Part shown: one piece after another, positions 1 to 11,161 of the stretch | Numbering within the stretch: position 1 is the first letter of the stretch | Layout: each line of letters starts with the position of its first letter | DNA from: Phellopilus nigrolimitatus | Taxonomy: Eukaryota; Basidiomycota; Agaricomycetes; Hymenochaetales; Hymenochaetaceae | Assembly: GCA_021029095.1 (NCBI GenBank) | Contig: JAJOHG010000001.1 | Span: 1,922,001-1,986,000 of the forward strand | DNA length: 64,000 bases | Direction of reading: 5' to 3' | The notes under the pieces: generated by a model | What the model saw: the letters and a program-made list of their open reading frames with translations, nothing else | The model's database searches: none | What the model was told of the DNA's origin: nothing | Program-made: the position numbers and the translations under genes

Positions 1-61
1 ATTTTATATTATCTTCTACTTACTTGAGTGTCATGTGCTGATAAGACCATTGCGTTTACAG

Positions 62-251
62 GGCTTCGATGAATTCATGAATGTTGTGATTGACGACACT
101 GCTGAGGTGTACTTGAAGGAGTCAAAACCCCGTCGAGACATAGGTATATCCTAGCGAATATTTAATTTACTCTTGTCTGACTACTTTTCATTGACTAGGT
201 CGTGTTTTACTGAAGGGAGACAACATAACCCTCATTCAACCTCTGCCATGA
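62..251 (+). CDS. SME1: Small nuclear ribonucleoprotein SmE, 3' part
   Basis: Core Sm-ring subunit of spliceosomal U snRNPs. Only the last two exons are in the window; the gene starts upstream of base 1. An exon opens after the acceptor at 52-61 and reads GFDEFMNVVIDD (Sm1 motif). It ends at 143 in phase 1, and after an intron (144-198) the last exon gives RVLLKGDNITLIQ, the Sm2 motif, then stops at 249-251. The C-terminus is short, as in other SmE proteins. It converges on PEX10 with about 170 bp between the stops. Identity is firm because both Sm motifs are present in the right order and spacing. Confidence 0.93.
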
Positions 252-422
252 TCTCCTGTTGTACTATGTCCATGTTTTCTGCTTTTTGTATTCTGTTTTA
301 TCCGTGTCATAAAATGCCGATCCACTGCGTTAAAAAATACCCTCCCAGGAAATAAAGGCCAACCACGACAATTGCAAGCACATACGTAACTGAGAATGTA
401 AACAGCAGATCAAAGATATGTA

Positions 423-1738
423 TTACAGATTATAAATCGGTACTAGACGTGTCAAATTCAACGCCTGCCTACAAAGTGGGCACTCGGCCTGAAACGATCT
501 CTTAGCCAATAATCATATAAGAGAAGGAACGTGTGCTAACCTTTTCTCGGCCCCATCCGATTATACATGACCAACAAAATAAGTGCCCGCACTCCGTTGC
601 ACAACTGGAAGTGCGCTCTTCCAAGCAAAGCGTACAATTCCGTCTTGCCCTCACCTCTGCTGAGATTTTTGCAAAATCCAACGCGGTGTACTCATCTTCT
701 TCAGCGGTAGCGGGTACCGAAGATTCGTCAGGCAATCGAGCCATCACTTCCATGATTGGTACACCGTCGATGGTCGTTTCTGATGAGCTATCATCCTGTG
801 CTGCCTGATTTCCCTTCAGGGAATTCTGGACAGCTTCCTTCTCGGAAGTTTGTCGAAGCGAGCGCACCGCAGAAACTAGCCGGTATAAAAGTCGAATACC
901 AATGAGAATACCAAGCAGTGAGTATGACGGAGGACGAGAGTTAGGGTTATCGGGAATGGAGGATACCTAACGACGAGTGTAAGCATCCGTACAGGAGATC
1001 AGTCAAGAAGTGTGACCATACATTTCTAATACGAAGCACTCGTCTTGCGATATTATAGTAGACTCCGTTAAAATAAAAAAGGGCCAAAGTTAATTTCTGA
1101 AATAATGTCCAGGAAGGTTGGCAGTCGACGCAATATTCGGGCGAGCCTTTCATTCCCTCTGCTAAGTCTTGATTCGAAGCGCGAGAAAACATATGCTGGG
1201 AATGCAGGGAGGAAAACTAAAGCAGCTCGTCTCTGTATGATCGTCAGTCAAGGAGTATCTATAGCTATTTAAAAGCAACATACTCGAGCGGAAGGGAATC
1301 CTCGGTCAACAACAGAGCTCTGCCATAAGTTAGTGTACTCTTCTCCGAGAGTTTGGACGGCTATCTATACTATAAGAGATTCCTTTCTTTCACAGACAAA
1401 AAATAACGAGGCTTACCTCGTCCGGTAGTGAGACCATAGTAAAGCAGCTTGGAGAATAGTTCAACTTCCTTGTCCCAGCGCGAGAGCCAGCGATTCCCTA
1501 CAGCAAGTCATGAGACAGTTCACGCAGTAATTGATGCTTACAGACCTAACCAGGTCCTCAGCACATTCTCCGCCTGCTCCCGGAGCGAAAATACATAGAA
1601 TAAATCTCTTTGATTCGCTCTAACTGTTATTAAGAGCATCAGTATTTCTAAGCCTTCAAGTCAGATAAGTGATTCACTTGTTTGCGCCTGCTGAGCATTG
1701 GGGAAAGTAGGCAGAGCAACTCGACCCGAGCTGGTCAT
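423..1738 (-). CDS. PEX10: Peroxin-10, RING-type E3 ubiquitin ligase of the peroxisome membrane
   Basis: Pex10 forms the peroxisomal RING complex with Pex2 and Pex12, which ubiquitinates the import receptor Pex5. The start at 1738 gives MTSSGRVALPTFPNAQQAQ. Short introns follow, and the next exons read FYVFSLREQAENVLRTWLG and then NRWLSRWDKEVELFSKLLYY, typical of the Pex2/12 N-terminal domain. A later exon (about 1190-1030) has LALFYFNGVYYNIARR. The C-terminal RING is split by one intron: CTLCLEERTSSCATECGHLF, CWSCIIGWGREK, then AECPLCRQ in the last exon, ending at 423. All RING metal ligands are present. The gene is divergent from MGR2 across only about 105 bp. Confidence 0.93.
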
Positions 1739-1843
1739 GGCTTGTGGTGAATCTTCAAAGCTACGCGCGTGAAGTGCCGATCTCCAATCCAGGCAGCCGC
1801 TGCGTCAACGAGCCGTTTAGCTTTCTTTACCACAGCGACCGTC

Positions 1844-2449
1844 ATGGCTCAACGACATGCAGAACCCTCCGTTTGGCAGAAAAGTAAGTCGAAGACATCA
1901 GACATTAGATGTACTTTCGCAGCTGACACTTTTTTTGTCAGTGAAGTAAGACCAGATTTCTTCACAGATTCTCTGTCGCGTCATTGCACCGACTGACATT
2001 TTGCTGACGCTGCTTTCCAAAGAATGGGGGCCATGATGGGTGGGGGCGTTGGTTTGACAATTGGATTTATTTTCGGGTCATATAGTATCCTCAGGTATTC
2101 GGGTTTCTTTCGGCTCTCAAACAAATCTTACACGCCTCAAATCAGACAAGGCGCAGGCCCGAGGGGCGTCCTGGCTACGCTTTCCCAATACATGTTAAGC
2201 AGCGCCGCTACTTTCTCTTTCTTCCTCTCTATCGGCTCGGTGCGTACTTCGACTGAGAGCGACTACAGAGTTCGAGCTTGACACGGAATTTCGTTCGCAC
2301 AGGTCATTCGCAACGACTCCCTTTTACCTCCGCATATCGAAGGGATGCACCGCCAACTAATGCCACCCATCATGCAGTCAAGAGTTGCCGGCGCTTCACT
2401 GATCAGAGCACGCTGGGAGGCCGAAAAGCAGAAACAGCGTGGCTTATGA
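1844..2449 (+). CDS. MGR2: Mgr2/ROMO1-family subunit of the TIM23 translocase
   Basis: Small inner-mitochondrial-membrane protein that couples TIM21 to TIM23 and gates lateral release (Mgr2 in yeast, ROMO1 in animals). Exon 1 (1844-1883) encodes MAQRHAEPSVWQK. A 4-nt exon at 1942-1945 supplies Met-Lys across its junctions. Exon 3 (from 2023) encodes MGAMMGGGVGLTIGFIFGSY, the first glycine-rich membrane segment. The next exon carries QGAGPRGVLATLSQYML and a second membrane segment ending SFFLSIGS. The last exon gives a charged tail ending EAEKQKQRGL before the stop at 2447-2449. The glycine zipper and GPRG loop are family hallmarks. The frame only works with the tiny exon included. Confidence 0.9.
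1942..1945 (+). other. 4-nt microexon of MGR2
   Basis: The bases TGAA lie between an acceptor (a long T tract then GTCAG, ending at 1941) and a consensus donor (GTAAGA from 1946). Exon 1 ends in phase 1 before GTAAGT (1884) and exon 3 begins at 2023 after CCAAAG. Adding these four bases gives QKMKMGAMMG, which matches the family pattern of a Lys-x-Lys-Met-Gly junction. Direct joining of exons 1 and 3 would break the frame. Confidence 0.75.
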
Positions 2450-3112
2450 ACGCTTGTTCGTTTTTGGAATTGGAGTCGCGCTAAGTAACCATGACCTACG
2501 AGTGTTTTCGATCTAAAATACAATCCTCCCCCTTCCCCCTTCATCTTTACCTTATATGCTTCCGTTCATGCGGAGTTTTATGTAGCACCCTGCTTTCTAG
2601 TCTATTGAAAAATCACTACTTTTCCATTCAAATTTTATCATCAAAGGTCATCATCATCATTGTGAACGCGTGTCTACATCTGCCGAACATACAGTATAGT
2701 AACGATGCTGGTTGCTTCAAACAAGGGTGCCGAGGCGCATGTACATATGCATAAAACTCCATATTCACAAAGGAGAAACAGTGCTGTCGTCCTGGATAGC
2801 AGATGTCCGCGCAGCATACAAGGAGTTTGCCGAGCTCCGATGTCGAGCCTGCTCGAGATGAGGTGTACCTCTCGAATGTCGCGAGGGTAGGCGAAGGAAG
2901 TGTGATGAATGTGGCGAGCGGTCATTGAGCAACCGTATACTCGATAAAATAGGGCGATGGTAATACTGCATGGTCATGAAACAAAGCAGTGGGTGGGCGA
3001 GCAACGGTTACGCGTTGTCGGAGGCGAAATAATAAACAGCGTTGCGGCTGCCTATTGAAAGACATAGTTGAGTTCATAGTAGTTCAGACAAAGGAAGGTT
3101 ACGAACCGAATT
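2450..3112. other. Intergenic region between MGR2 and the Cys-rich unknown (convergent)
   Basis: 3' flanks of two convergent genes. A few short open frames occur but none has coding-like composition or splice structure. Nothing else seen. Confidence 0.5.
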
Positions 3113-3898
3113 TTATCCACAAACCTTCCTGAAAGGCGTTACTCTCTTTCTCGTCTTGAGTCTCCTCCGTGTGACTCGGTCCCTTGGGACTTCAACATGA
3201 CATTGCCGGGGTGCCAACGGTTGCGGCCGCGAGATCACAGGCCGCCTCTTCTCCGCCTCAATAGTGTATGTCCGCTTGCCCCTCCTGCGCCTGAGCCATG
3301 CAATGAAGCGGCTGAAGAAGCCCCATCGCCTTTCTGATGGTATTTCTTCTGGTTGTTCGAAGGAGAACATGTCGACGTCGTAGCCGTAGTTGTAGTCCTC
3401 GAACATGCACTCTCCACTACACTCATAGGGCAGCTTGCAATGTTGTGCGTGCTGAGGCGCGTGCTCGCAGTCATGCGTGCATCGATAGGAGTAATCGTAG
3501 TACTCCGGCTTGTCCGAAAACTTCACTGATCGTTTCGCGGTCAATGTGCTCCCCTTCGCGCTCGAGACAGATGGAGAATGCATCAGAATCGAACGTGGAG
3601 GAGGCGTGGGCTCGACTTTTGTTTGACTCGACGAGTCCGAGTGTTCCGACGACATCGATGCGCGCCGGCGGCTTCTGCTCGGTGACCCGTCGAACTCCAC
3701 ACTGAATGCGCCCTCGACCCCCGTTCCTGGCAGTGTAGATGTTTCGGACTCCTTGCGGTTGATTGGCCGCGAGATCCAATTCGAACGCTTCGTCCAGCGT
3801 TTGGGCTGCGAAGGCTCGGAAAGACTCTCGTCGATCTCGAGTATGTCTTCCGGGATGTCGAGGACGGACGTTCTACAGTTGGGGCAAGTTACGTATAA
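3113..3898 (-). CDS. Unrecognised Cys/His-rich, basic protein (5' end unresolved)
   Basis: I do not recognise this protein. An open frame runs from an apparent acceptor near 3898 to the stop at 3113. It starts with TCPNCRTSVLDIPEDILEID, then a Ser-rich segment with PPPRSILMHSPSVSS, then a dense Cys/His cluster (RCTHDCEHAPQHAQHC, then YECSGEC) and an acidic Tyr/Asp stretch. It closes with a very basic tail (WLRRRRGKRTY, RRRLKTRKR). The leading CPNC and the later cluster suggest metal binding, but no family was matched. The first exon with its ATG should lie upstream of 3960; a donor-like GTGAGTG is visible near 3966. There is no ATG at the head of the longest open frame near 3700, so coding must continue upstream of it. 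Confidence 0.55.
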   Translation of the reverse strand, partial: LYVTCPNCRTSVLDIPEDILEIDESLSEPSQPKRWTKRSNWISRPINRKESETSTLPGTGVEGAFSVEFDGSPSRSRRRASMSSEHSDSSSQTKVEPTPPPRSILMHSPSVSSAKGSTLTAKRSVKFSDKPEYYDYSYRCTHDCEHAPQHAQHCKLPYECSGECMFEDYNYGYDVDMFSFEQPEEIPSERRWGFFSRFIAWLRRRRGKRTYTIEAEKRRPVISRPQPLAPRQCHVEVPRDRVTRRRLKTRKRVTPFRKVCG

Positions 3899-4577
3899 CT
3901 AGCCACAGCGCGGCCACAGACAAACAATGGTCAATTGTTGTTGAAGCCACACAACTACAACACTCACGCGTCTCGATGGCAAAGCCACCCTCTCAGTACT
4001 TAAGCTCGACGTAGCAGCTGAACAGTTCACAAGGTCACCCTGATGGCCAGTCAAGCGTCAGCATATTTCTATCGCTGTGTCCAACAGGAGGCCTGATCAC
4101 TTACTGCGATCGTGTGCTGTATAGTACCGCAGACCATTTTTAAAAAGCCAGCGAAAGTGGGGATAGCAAAGCAAGGAGAGCCGCGCGGGAGCACCGAGTA
4201 TTATTACATCGACGTGAAGCAACACGTGTTGTATGCATGTTTCCCGATGATACTATGAGTCATACATGACTTCACGACGTGTTTTACATGTGTTCCGTAT
4301 CCTTTCGAGGCTGTCTGGGGCCACAGGCCGGGCATCCTACACAGTAATAGAGTGAAGGCGAGCAAGCAAGTAATAGGAGAGCGGAGATGATGGGACCGGG
4401 ACACACGTCAAACACGAGGACAGCAACGAGTCTAATTTTTGAATGCTGTTTTTGCCCTGAAAAACGTAAGCATGGTACATATATTCGTGGAAAAGATGTA
4501 TATCTATTTCTACTAGCAAAACACGGTCCTTTAATCAATACAACAAGTTGTTTTGCTTCCATGTTATATTCTTCAGG
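3899..4577. other. Intergenic region / 5' flank of the Cys-rich unknown
   Basis: Probably holds the missing first exon of the upstream minus-strand gene and the 3' flank of homoserine kinase. No other feature seen. Confidence 0.4.
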
Positions 4578-5719
4578 TCATAAAGCCTTCCAAACCTCTA
4601 TACCGTTTTCTTCTATACTGCTTCCTCCACAGATCTCGAGCAGCTTCCAGTCAACCTCAATGCCTTTTTCGCCGAATATGGCGGCCGCATCCCCCGCAAT
4701 CTTCTCGAACCCCTCGGTTGCGAGCGCTAGAATTGTCGGTCCGGCGCCGCTCAGGCAGATACCAAGCAAGCCCGGATGTGTCGTGGGAGTAAGACGCGAT
4801 GTGACTTCAGGAAGCCCTGGTATGAGTGCCTTCCTGTAAGGCTGGTGCACACGATCCTGCATCGCGTCGTAGACGAGCCCGGGGTCGGGCGGCGTGCGCG
4901 AGAGGGCTGTAGTGAGTACTGCTAGCCGCTGCAAATTGAAGACCTGAGGCAATCGCTGCCTCAGCATGCATTCCAAAACCAAATTACGCCCCAGAGTCGA
5001 AACGTACCAGGTCTTTACGTGAATAGCTTTGCGGGAGCACGTCGCGTGCCTTGGCAGTACTAAGCTCGAAACGCGGGATAATTGCGACGGCCTTGATGCT
5101 CTCCGCCCATCCGAAACGTACATAGTGTCCGATGCCTTCTGGCGGCTGAGGAGGTTCCATACCCCATTCTTCTCCTGCATCCGGGGGATACTCAGGCAAG
5201 ACTTCGCTCAAGTGGAATTTGCGCACGCGCCTGCGCGTCGTCGTTGAGCTCTCGGAGATATGAGCCTACAAAGCCGCCCACGAGCGCGGCGGTGACGTTG
5301 TCCGGATGGCGCTCAACCATGAGTGCAAAATCGAGCATCCGCGAAGTGGAAAGATTGAGATTGGCGAGCACATTTGCGAGGAGAACACCGGCGATGACAG
5401 CAGCGCCTGACGAGCCGAGCCCGCGGCCGAAAGGAATTTCGTTGTGGGAATGAACAGCGAGGTGCGAAGGGAAGGATGGGATATTGTGGCAGCGTAAAAC
5501 ATACAAACAGACCCGTGTTGTTAAATTTTTGTATGGGTCAAGCGGCACCTCGTCCGCGCCTTCTCCTGTGTAAGTGATTGCCGGGGGAAGTCGAGCATCA
5601 TTATCGTTGACAGTAATATTTAGAGTCAAATGTAAAGATAGCGATAACCCAACTACGTCAAAACCAGGTCCGATGTTCGCAGACGTCGCAGGGACGCGGA
5701 TGGTGATTGAACGAATCAT
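4578..5719 (-). CDS. THR1: Homoserine kinase (GHMP family), one apparent frameshift
   Basis: Phosphorylates homoserine with ATP in threonine biosynthesis. The start at 5719 gives MIRSITIRVPATSANIGPGF, the GHMP N-terminal motif. The ATP-binding GHMP loop reads IPFGRGLGSSGAAV and is followed by ERHPDNVTAALVGGFVGSYL. After ...AQIPL the frame must move by one base near 5209 to continue as SEVLPEYPPDAGEEWG, which is conserved. An intron (4944-5007, GTACGT donor) joins SYSRKDL to VFNLQRLAVLTTAL. The C-terminal motif THPGLLGICLSGAGPT is intact. Length (about 360 aa) is normal for fungal Thr1. The frame break is a single extra base with no room for an intron. It could be an assembly error or a real mutation. 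Confidence 0.9.
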
Positions 5720-6554
5720 AAATATTAGCGCGTGCCATTCGGTGAGAAAATACTTTGTTTATTTACTTCGGAGGTTATTGCCAAACAAGCTCAACTGATC
5801 GGCGCCTTGCCCCGTTACCATAAAGAACCGCGTTCATTTAGTCTAAAGCCTCTAACCCCGAGCTCGAGTCTAAAACCAATTGGCATATGTTCAACATTGG
5901 GTTCATTACTATGACAAAACACTCCAAATAAAACAAGAAAAAGAACTGAAAGAGAATGCAAAACACTCATTCTAAGGCACACCTGAGTGACAATATTTGC
6001 CATTGAGCGGATCAGGTAACTCTGGCAGGGAATGTTTCATGAAGGCTCATTACTGTGCAGGTATCCGCGTTAGAAAGGCAGCGATAACGCTGAAGGTCTG
6101 GAAGGGCTGGAAATGCGGCGCTGGACGTGCTTGCTTTAGTGTAAGAATATTGACTTCCATTGAAGCAAACCGGAACAGACCGACATAACTACTGTGTCAA
6201 TTGAATGGCAGAGAATCCAGACACCTTATGGCATGGTCGGCTCCGGAAGTCGTGCATCTGAAGAGATTTGTCAAGAAGCGGAAACGAATTGCCATCCCGA
6301 CGTGCCGAGGTCCGGCGGAGGGATAAATGTCCAAGAAAGGCATAGTCGGAGATTCGCGCTTTCAATATGTTGACAGAGACGATCTCAAACAAGTGGAAAA
6401 CCTCCCAAATAAGTCACGAGTCAAGTGCCAAAGCCACGATGTAACCCAGTATACTCCATAAGCATTCCTGGCGCCTGGATTCTTACATATATGCGCTTCC
6501 TTATACTCCAATCCTCTCGCACTTGCTTACTGCCAGTGCCACCCGCGCCCCGCG
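5720..6554. promoter_or_regulatory. Divergent intergenic region, THR1 / large Ser-Pro-rich gene
   Basis: About 0.8 kb between two divergent starts, so it should contain both promoters. No clear TATA element or defined operator was recognised. Short open frames here look random. Confidence 0.4.
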
Positions 6555-9500
6555 ATGACCTCCGTCCCCGCCAACGTCCCCGCCCATAGCGGCGCGAGCC
6601 CAACTCGCGATCCCGCGTTTTCACTTCAGGATTTCGGCGCACTCGTCTCTTCCGCGCTCGACGTTCAGCGTATTCCCGATAGCACTCTCGCTTTCTCTCT
6701 AGACACAAACACTCATTTGTCCCACAGAGCTTCCTGCCTCCGAAAAATGGGCAGAGCACGCGTCAATATGCCTCAGATACCTTCAAGAAGCTCAAGGGCG
6801 CGCTCAGGAGAAGGAAAGACCAGCAAGACGCGTCGAAAGACGCGCTAAGAACTCGCCCACCCTTGCTGAGCGAGACGCGTCATCTCACATCTTCATCTGT
6901 CCCCGTCCTCTCTGAAATAGAACCTTCCCGCTTGAAGCGAGTGCATGCCTCAACATCGCTCGCCAACCTTAGGGTTTATGAAGACGGCAGGTTCGATAGC
7001 AACATGTCTTATATCGCCACGCCTGCCAGTCCCGGAGAACCCTATGGCTCTGGGATCTTCCGTTTGCCCACAAACGTGCCATCTTGGAGCCGTCACGGTG
7101 AGATTTATGAGACACACTCGATTGATAGAAGGATTAGTATATTCAACGGAGTTTGATAACATAGACCTACGCAATCACGCGAACGAGCACGCTTTTCCTG
7201 AGATCCCTCGCGACGCACAAAACAGCAGATCTTTTCTCAGTCTCAAACCCCTCATCATCCCTTCGTTGACTAAGAAGTCGTCGAGGCTATTATTCTCCTC
7301 GGGGTCGCCCCCGTCTTCTCTCTCTGAACAAATAACGTCCCCCCGTAATGTCGGCTCACCGCAGGACGATTCTGGAGTTATGTTTTCGTTCTTTGACGAC
7401 AGCGGGTATGCAGATGATGCGCTGCCAGCATACAAGGTAGTTCGAGAGAAATCTAGGCCGGGCCTCCGCTCGTTATTCTCATCGAGTACGTTGAACAGTG
7501 AATTGCGTTCGCAATCACGTTACAACATCTCAGCGCGGAAGTGGGAAGACAAGGCACTTCCTCCTCCGCCCACTGAAGGACAGCCGTCTACCCAAATACA
7601 TCAGGCCGACCGGACCTCTCGCACGTTCACTGGGAGGAATGAAGCCCAGCGGCAGGAAATGGGCGATAAACACGCAGTTGCTTCGCTCTTTTACACCTCA
7701 CCATCCCACCGCAAAGCACCTCGCCGGCCAATCCACGACCGATTGAGCGCGCACATAGTCGCGTCACATAAAATCATTGCACATGGACCGTCTAAACGGG
7801 TTGCTCCGTCGTCAAACACTCAGAAAGTAAGGGGAAGCTGCATGGAGACTCGAGACGTCCCCCGCCATACCCCAGTCCAACATCGCCGCTTCCCCCCACA
7901 CCCGACCTGTTGCCCGTAGGTCTTCCTGCCGTGTCTCCGGCGAATTCTGATCACTACCATGCGACGGATGGCGATGCTAGTAGAAGGAGCAACGAGGGAA
8001 GCGAAAGGAGTGTCGATTCAATGGAGATCCTGAGTTGGCGAATGCCCGTACTCGAACAACGAATCAGCAAGAATTCAACTTCGAGTGCAGGTCACGCTGT
8101 AAGTACAGAATTCGACGACTCCTTGACAGTAGATTTAACTTCCATTTTCAAGCACGCCTGCGGCCGTCCTTCGCGAGGCTCAATCCGAGAGCGTCTAGGG
8201 CTAGGTCCACGTCTGCATCTTCATGTTCCTCTTCCGACACAGGATGTTTCTCAACCACATCCATATGCGAAGTCTAGGAGCGCATCCCTGAGTCCTTACA
8301 AACACAACAAAACATTTTCATGTCTAACTGTCCGCCCAGTTCCCGGTAAAGTTTCTTCGTCACCGAAGAGGTCAGTCTCCAGGTTGGCCTCTGCTTCGCT
8401 CGTGTCGTTGCGCAGTATCACCACAATAACTGCACCGAGTAAAGATATCTATGATGAAGACGCGGACAGCGATCGGAGGGATGCGCTTGGCGTTGACCGC
8501 GCCTTTACTCCTGAAGATGACCCTTTCGCAGCCATAGCGCCTTCGCCTGTCAGCCCACTGTTCTACACGCATATACCGATTAAAAACACGAAGCTCCGTT
8601 CTTTTATGCCCCTGGGGAACAATTCCACTGTCTCTGTAGGCAAGGCAGTCCCGGAGACACCCATGTCCGCGCCAGCAACTCTGACAAGCTTCCAGTCCCA
8701 TTGTGATTTGCGCTCAACCTCATCCTCGCCGGTTCTCACTGCATCTTCAAGCATAGAAATTTCAATGCAGCCCCCCCTTATAAATGAGGCACGAGTTGCT
8801 TCTCCGTCGAGCGTCAATAGCGGACTCCCGCCATCCCTTGTCGAGGCACTTCGTCAGACCCCTTCGTCGCCGCATGTCTCTGATTATCTGAATATCCCTC
8901 GGCACAACTTAAGCCACGTCCTTGCTCAAACTCGAAAGGTGCAGGGCGCACGGAAGGCGTCCTCCAAAAGCAAATTAAATGGAAACGGTGAGGGAAATAG
9001 CCACCATGTCGTAGGGCACACAGACAGTCGCCCTAATTCGCCATTCCCGATGATTTTCCTCAAGTCTGTTGCGGCAAAGGCAAGCTCGGCGGCACTGAAA
9101 AAGAACAAGCGAGAGAGCATCTTGTCGTCTCAGTCTGAGATGACGGAAGAACGCTCAAATAAAGGAGAGCCGGTAGCAGCAGAGGCAGAGGCGGAAACAA
9201 CGCCGCAGTCGTACACCTCTGAGCTGTTGGTAGAATGCCCAATCCAAGGTTTGGTTTGCGAGCCGCTCGGTGCTAACGACGCGGATGCTTTCGGTGAAGC
9301 ATGCAGGGCTGAGGTCAAGAGAGATATTATGTCGCCGACAGCTTGGTTTTTGGACGAAGATTGTACTAGAGATACCGAGGCAGCGAACAACAATATCGAT
9401 TCTAGTACGCGTGGACCCGAGCCTGGAGAAGGCGAAGCGCATGCTGATGCGCTCATGAAGGAAACAGTAGGCGAGGAGGGCATTGACCAGCCTGCTCCAC

Positions 9501-10764
9501 CTCAACTATTCCGAGAGTCACTCCATAAGGCTTATCCCGAGACGGACAGCGAGACGGACACAGAAAACGAATGTGGACCGAGCGATTCCCGGAGTTGGCC
9601 CCTCCCTCCGCCGCGCACTGTCGTGGTTAATGAGGAAAACGGAGAGAGTTGGCATACTGTTGAGCCCATCGTCGAGGTGAGCGCGACTGTATTCCCCTCG
9701 TGAAGAACCAAGCTGACTGTCGATACTCTTTGAAGTATGTTAAGCCTAATGGAGCCGTTCCCATTTCTCCCCGGCATTCCGTTCGCTTTCCCAGATCCTC
9801 CGTAGCAGCGTCTACTCGAAGTCGCAATAGTCGTAGGTCTAGTAGCGGGTCTCCTAGCCCGCGGAAACTAAGCACTCGCCGGGCACGCTTGATAGCAGAG
9901 AAACTCAATTGTGGTGTCAGTCAGTCTTATATCTTCGCGGATGCTTCGGTGGTAGGTTTGGCGGTTCAGCACCGTCCACAAACCCTAGCAAGACAGCGAG
10001 CTCACTCAGCCACATCCATCACTTCTGCACTGACCACTGCCACGGGAGCTCGTTCGTTGCGGACCTGTAAATCCGCATATTACTCTGTCCATTCGATGCC
10101 AGTCGCATCAAAGAGTGCCTCACCGTCGTCTTCGCGTTCACGCCTTTCCGCGACGTCTTCCAATAGTTCTCCTTCAGGCCATGCCGAACAATCGACCGGT
10201 CCTACGACGAAGAGGAATTCGAATGAGAGACCAGAAACGCGTATCTCCGAAGAGGACTGTTTCGCTCAGTCTGCCCAGACCGACGTCTTCCTATCGTCGC
10301 ATCGCACAGGCAAGACTCGAACGATGCCCCAGCGGATCGTTCTTCGTGAAGATGCACCGACAAGCACGTTTACTGTACTAACGGTCGGTTGGGAGCTTCT
10401 TTTAGTATTCTGCTCCCAAAATGCAGCCACACGCATCGAGGCGGAAGGCGGTGATGAGGGCAAGTTACTCTGCGTCTCGCTGGAAGAAGGTGACGGTGCC
10501 GTTATTACGAACTCTGCGGAAGCACCCGCTCTCCGGCTGTTTCGGCCCGAACGCTCCGATGAATTCGCCCCGTCTATGCCTGGCTGCAGTTTGCCTCCGC
10601 CGTCATTTTCGGCTGCGAATGTTTTTGTCAAGCTCACTTTATCCCTTGGATCTGCCAATTTCGGCGAATATCGAACTCCGAACATGGCTTTCATTCTTCC
10701 TCTGCCTACGACATTCGAGAAAATCGCTGAATATAGCACCAGAGTACGTTCAGGCCGGGCTTGA
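6555..10764 (+). CDS. Very large Ser/Pro-rich protein of unknown function
   Basis: I do not recognise a family. The likely start ATG at 6555 gives MTSVPANVPAHSGASPTRDP. Several introns are readable. One ends at an acceptor near 6734 and leads into FLPPKNGQSTRQYASDTF. One lies at about 7101-7138. One has a GTGAGC donor after VEPIVE near 9675 and resumes with YVKPNGAVPISPRHSVRFP. The frame changes by one near 7.80-7.92 kb, where I could not place a convincing intron. The product is about 1,300 residues and mostly low complexity (Ser, Pro, Arg). It has SP-rich phospho-site-like stretches and repeats such as TDSETDTENECG, which suggests a disordered regulatory or scaffold protein. The 3' end is less sure: two frames are open after 10,420. 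Confidence 0.6.
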
Positions 10765-11161
10765 GCCGGGCATATTCAATTATCAGGTTTCGAGTCTTGA
10801 ATGTGCTTGAAGGAGGTCTCATTCTGACATCTACGTATTGTCGTTTATTAATTCTTTGTTCTTTAATATTGCCCCCCACCTTTCTGCGAGTATTTTCTTG
10901 TACTTTAAAGCTTCCTTGTTGACTTTCTAGCTTTCGCTTTCGTTATAGCTTCAATTATGTGTTTCTGCGCTACCTCGGTCTCTTGCTTTTTGGCTTTTTT
11001 TCCTCGGGCTTTGTTTTCCTTGGGCTTTCTTGAAGGGTCTCTTCGAAGTGTAACTGACGACGAATACCAGAGCTGTTTGTAACAAATAAAACTGTGGTCT
11101 ACCAGATAATAAATGCCAAAACTTTATAAGTTGAGGGTAACAAGCGAGCAGGGCGTAGATT
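10765..11161. other. Intergenic region between convergent genes
   Basis: T-rich 3' flanks of two convergent genes. No gene or repeat seen. Confidence 0.5.
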
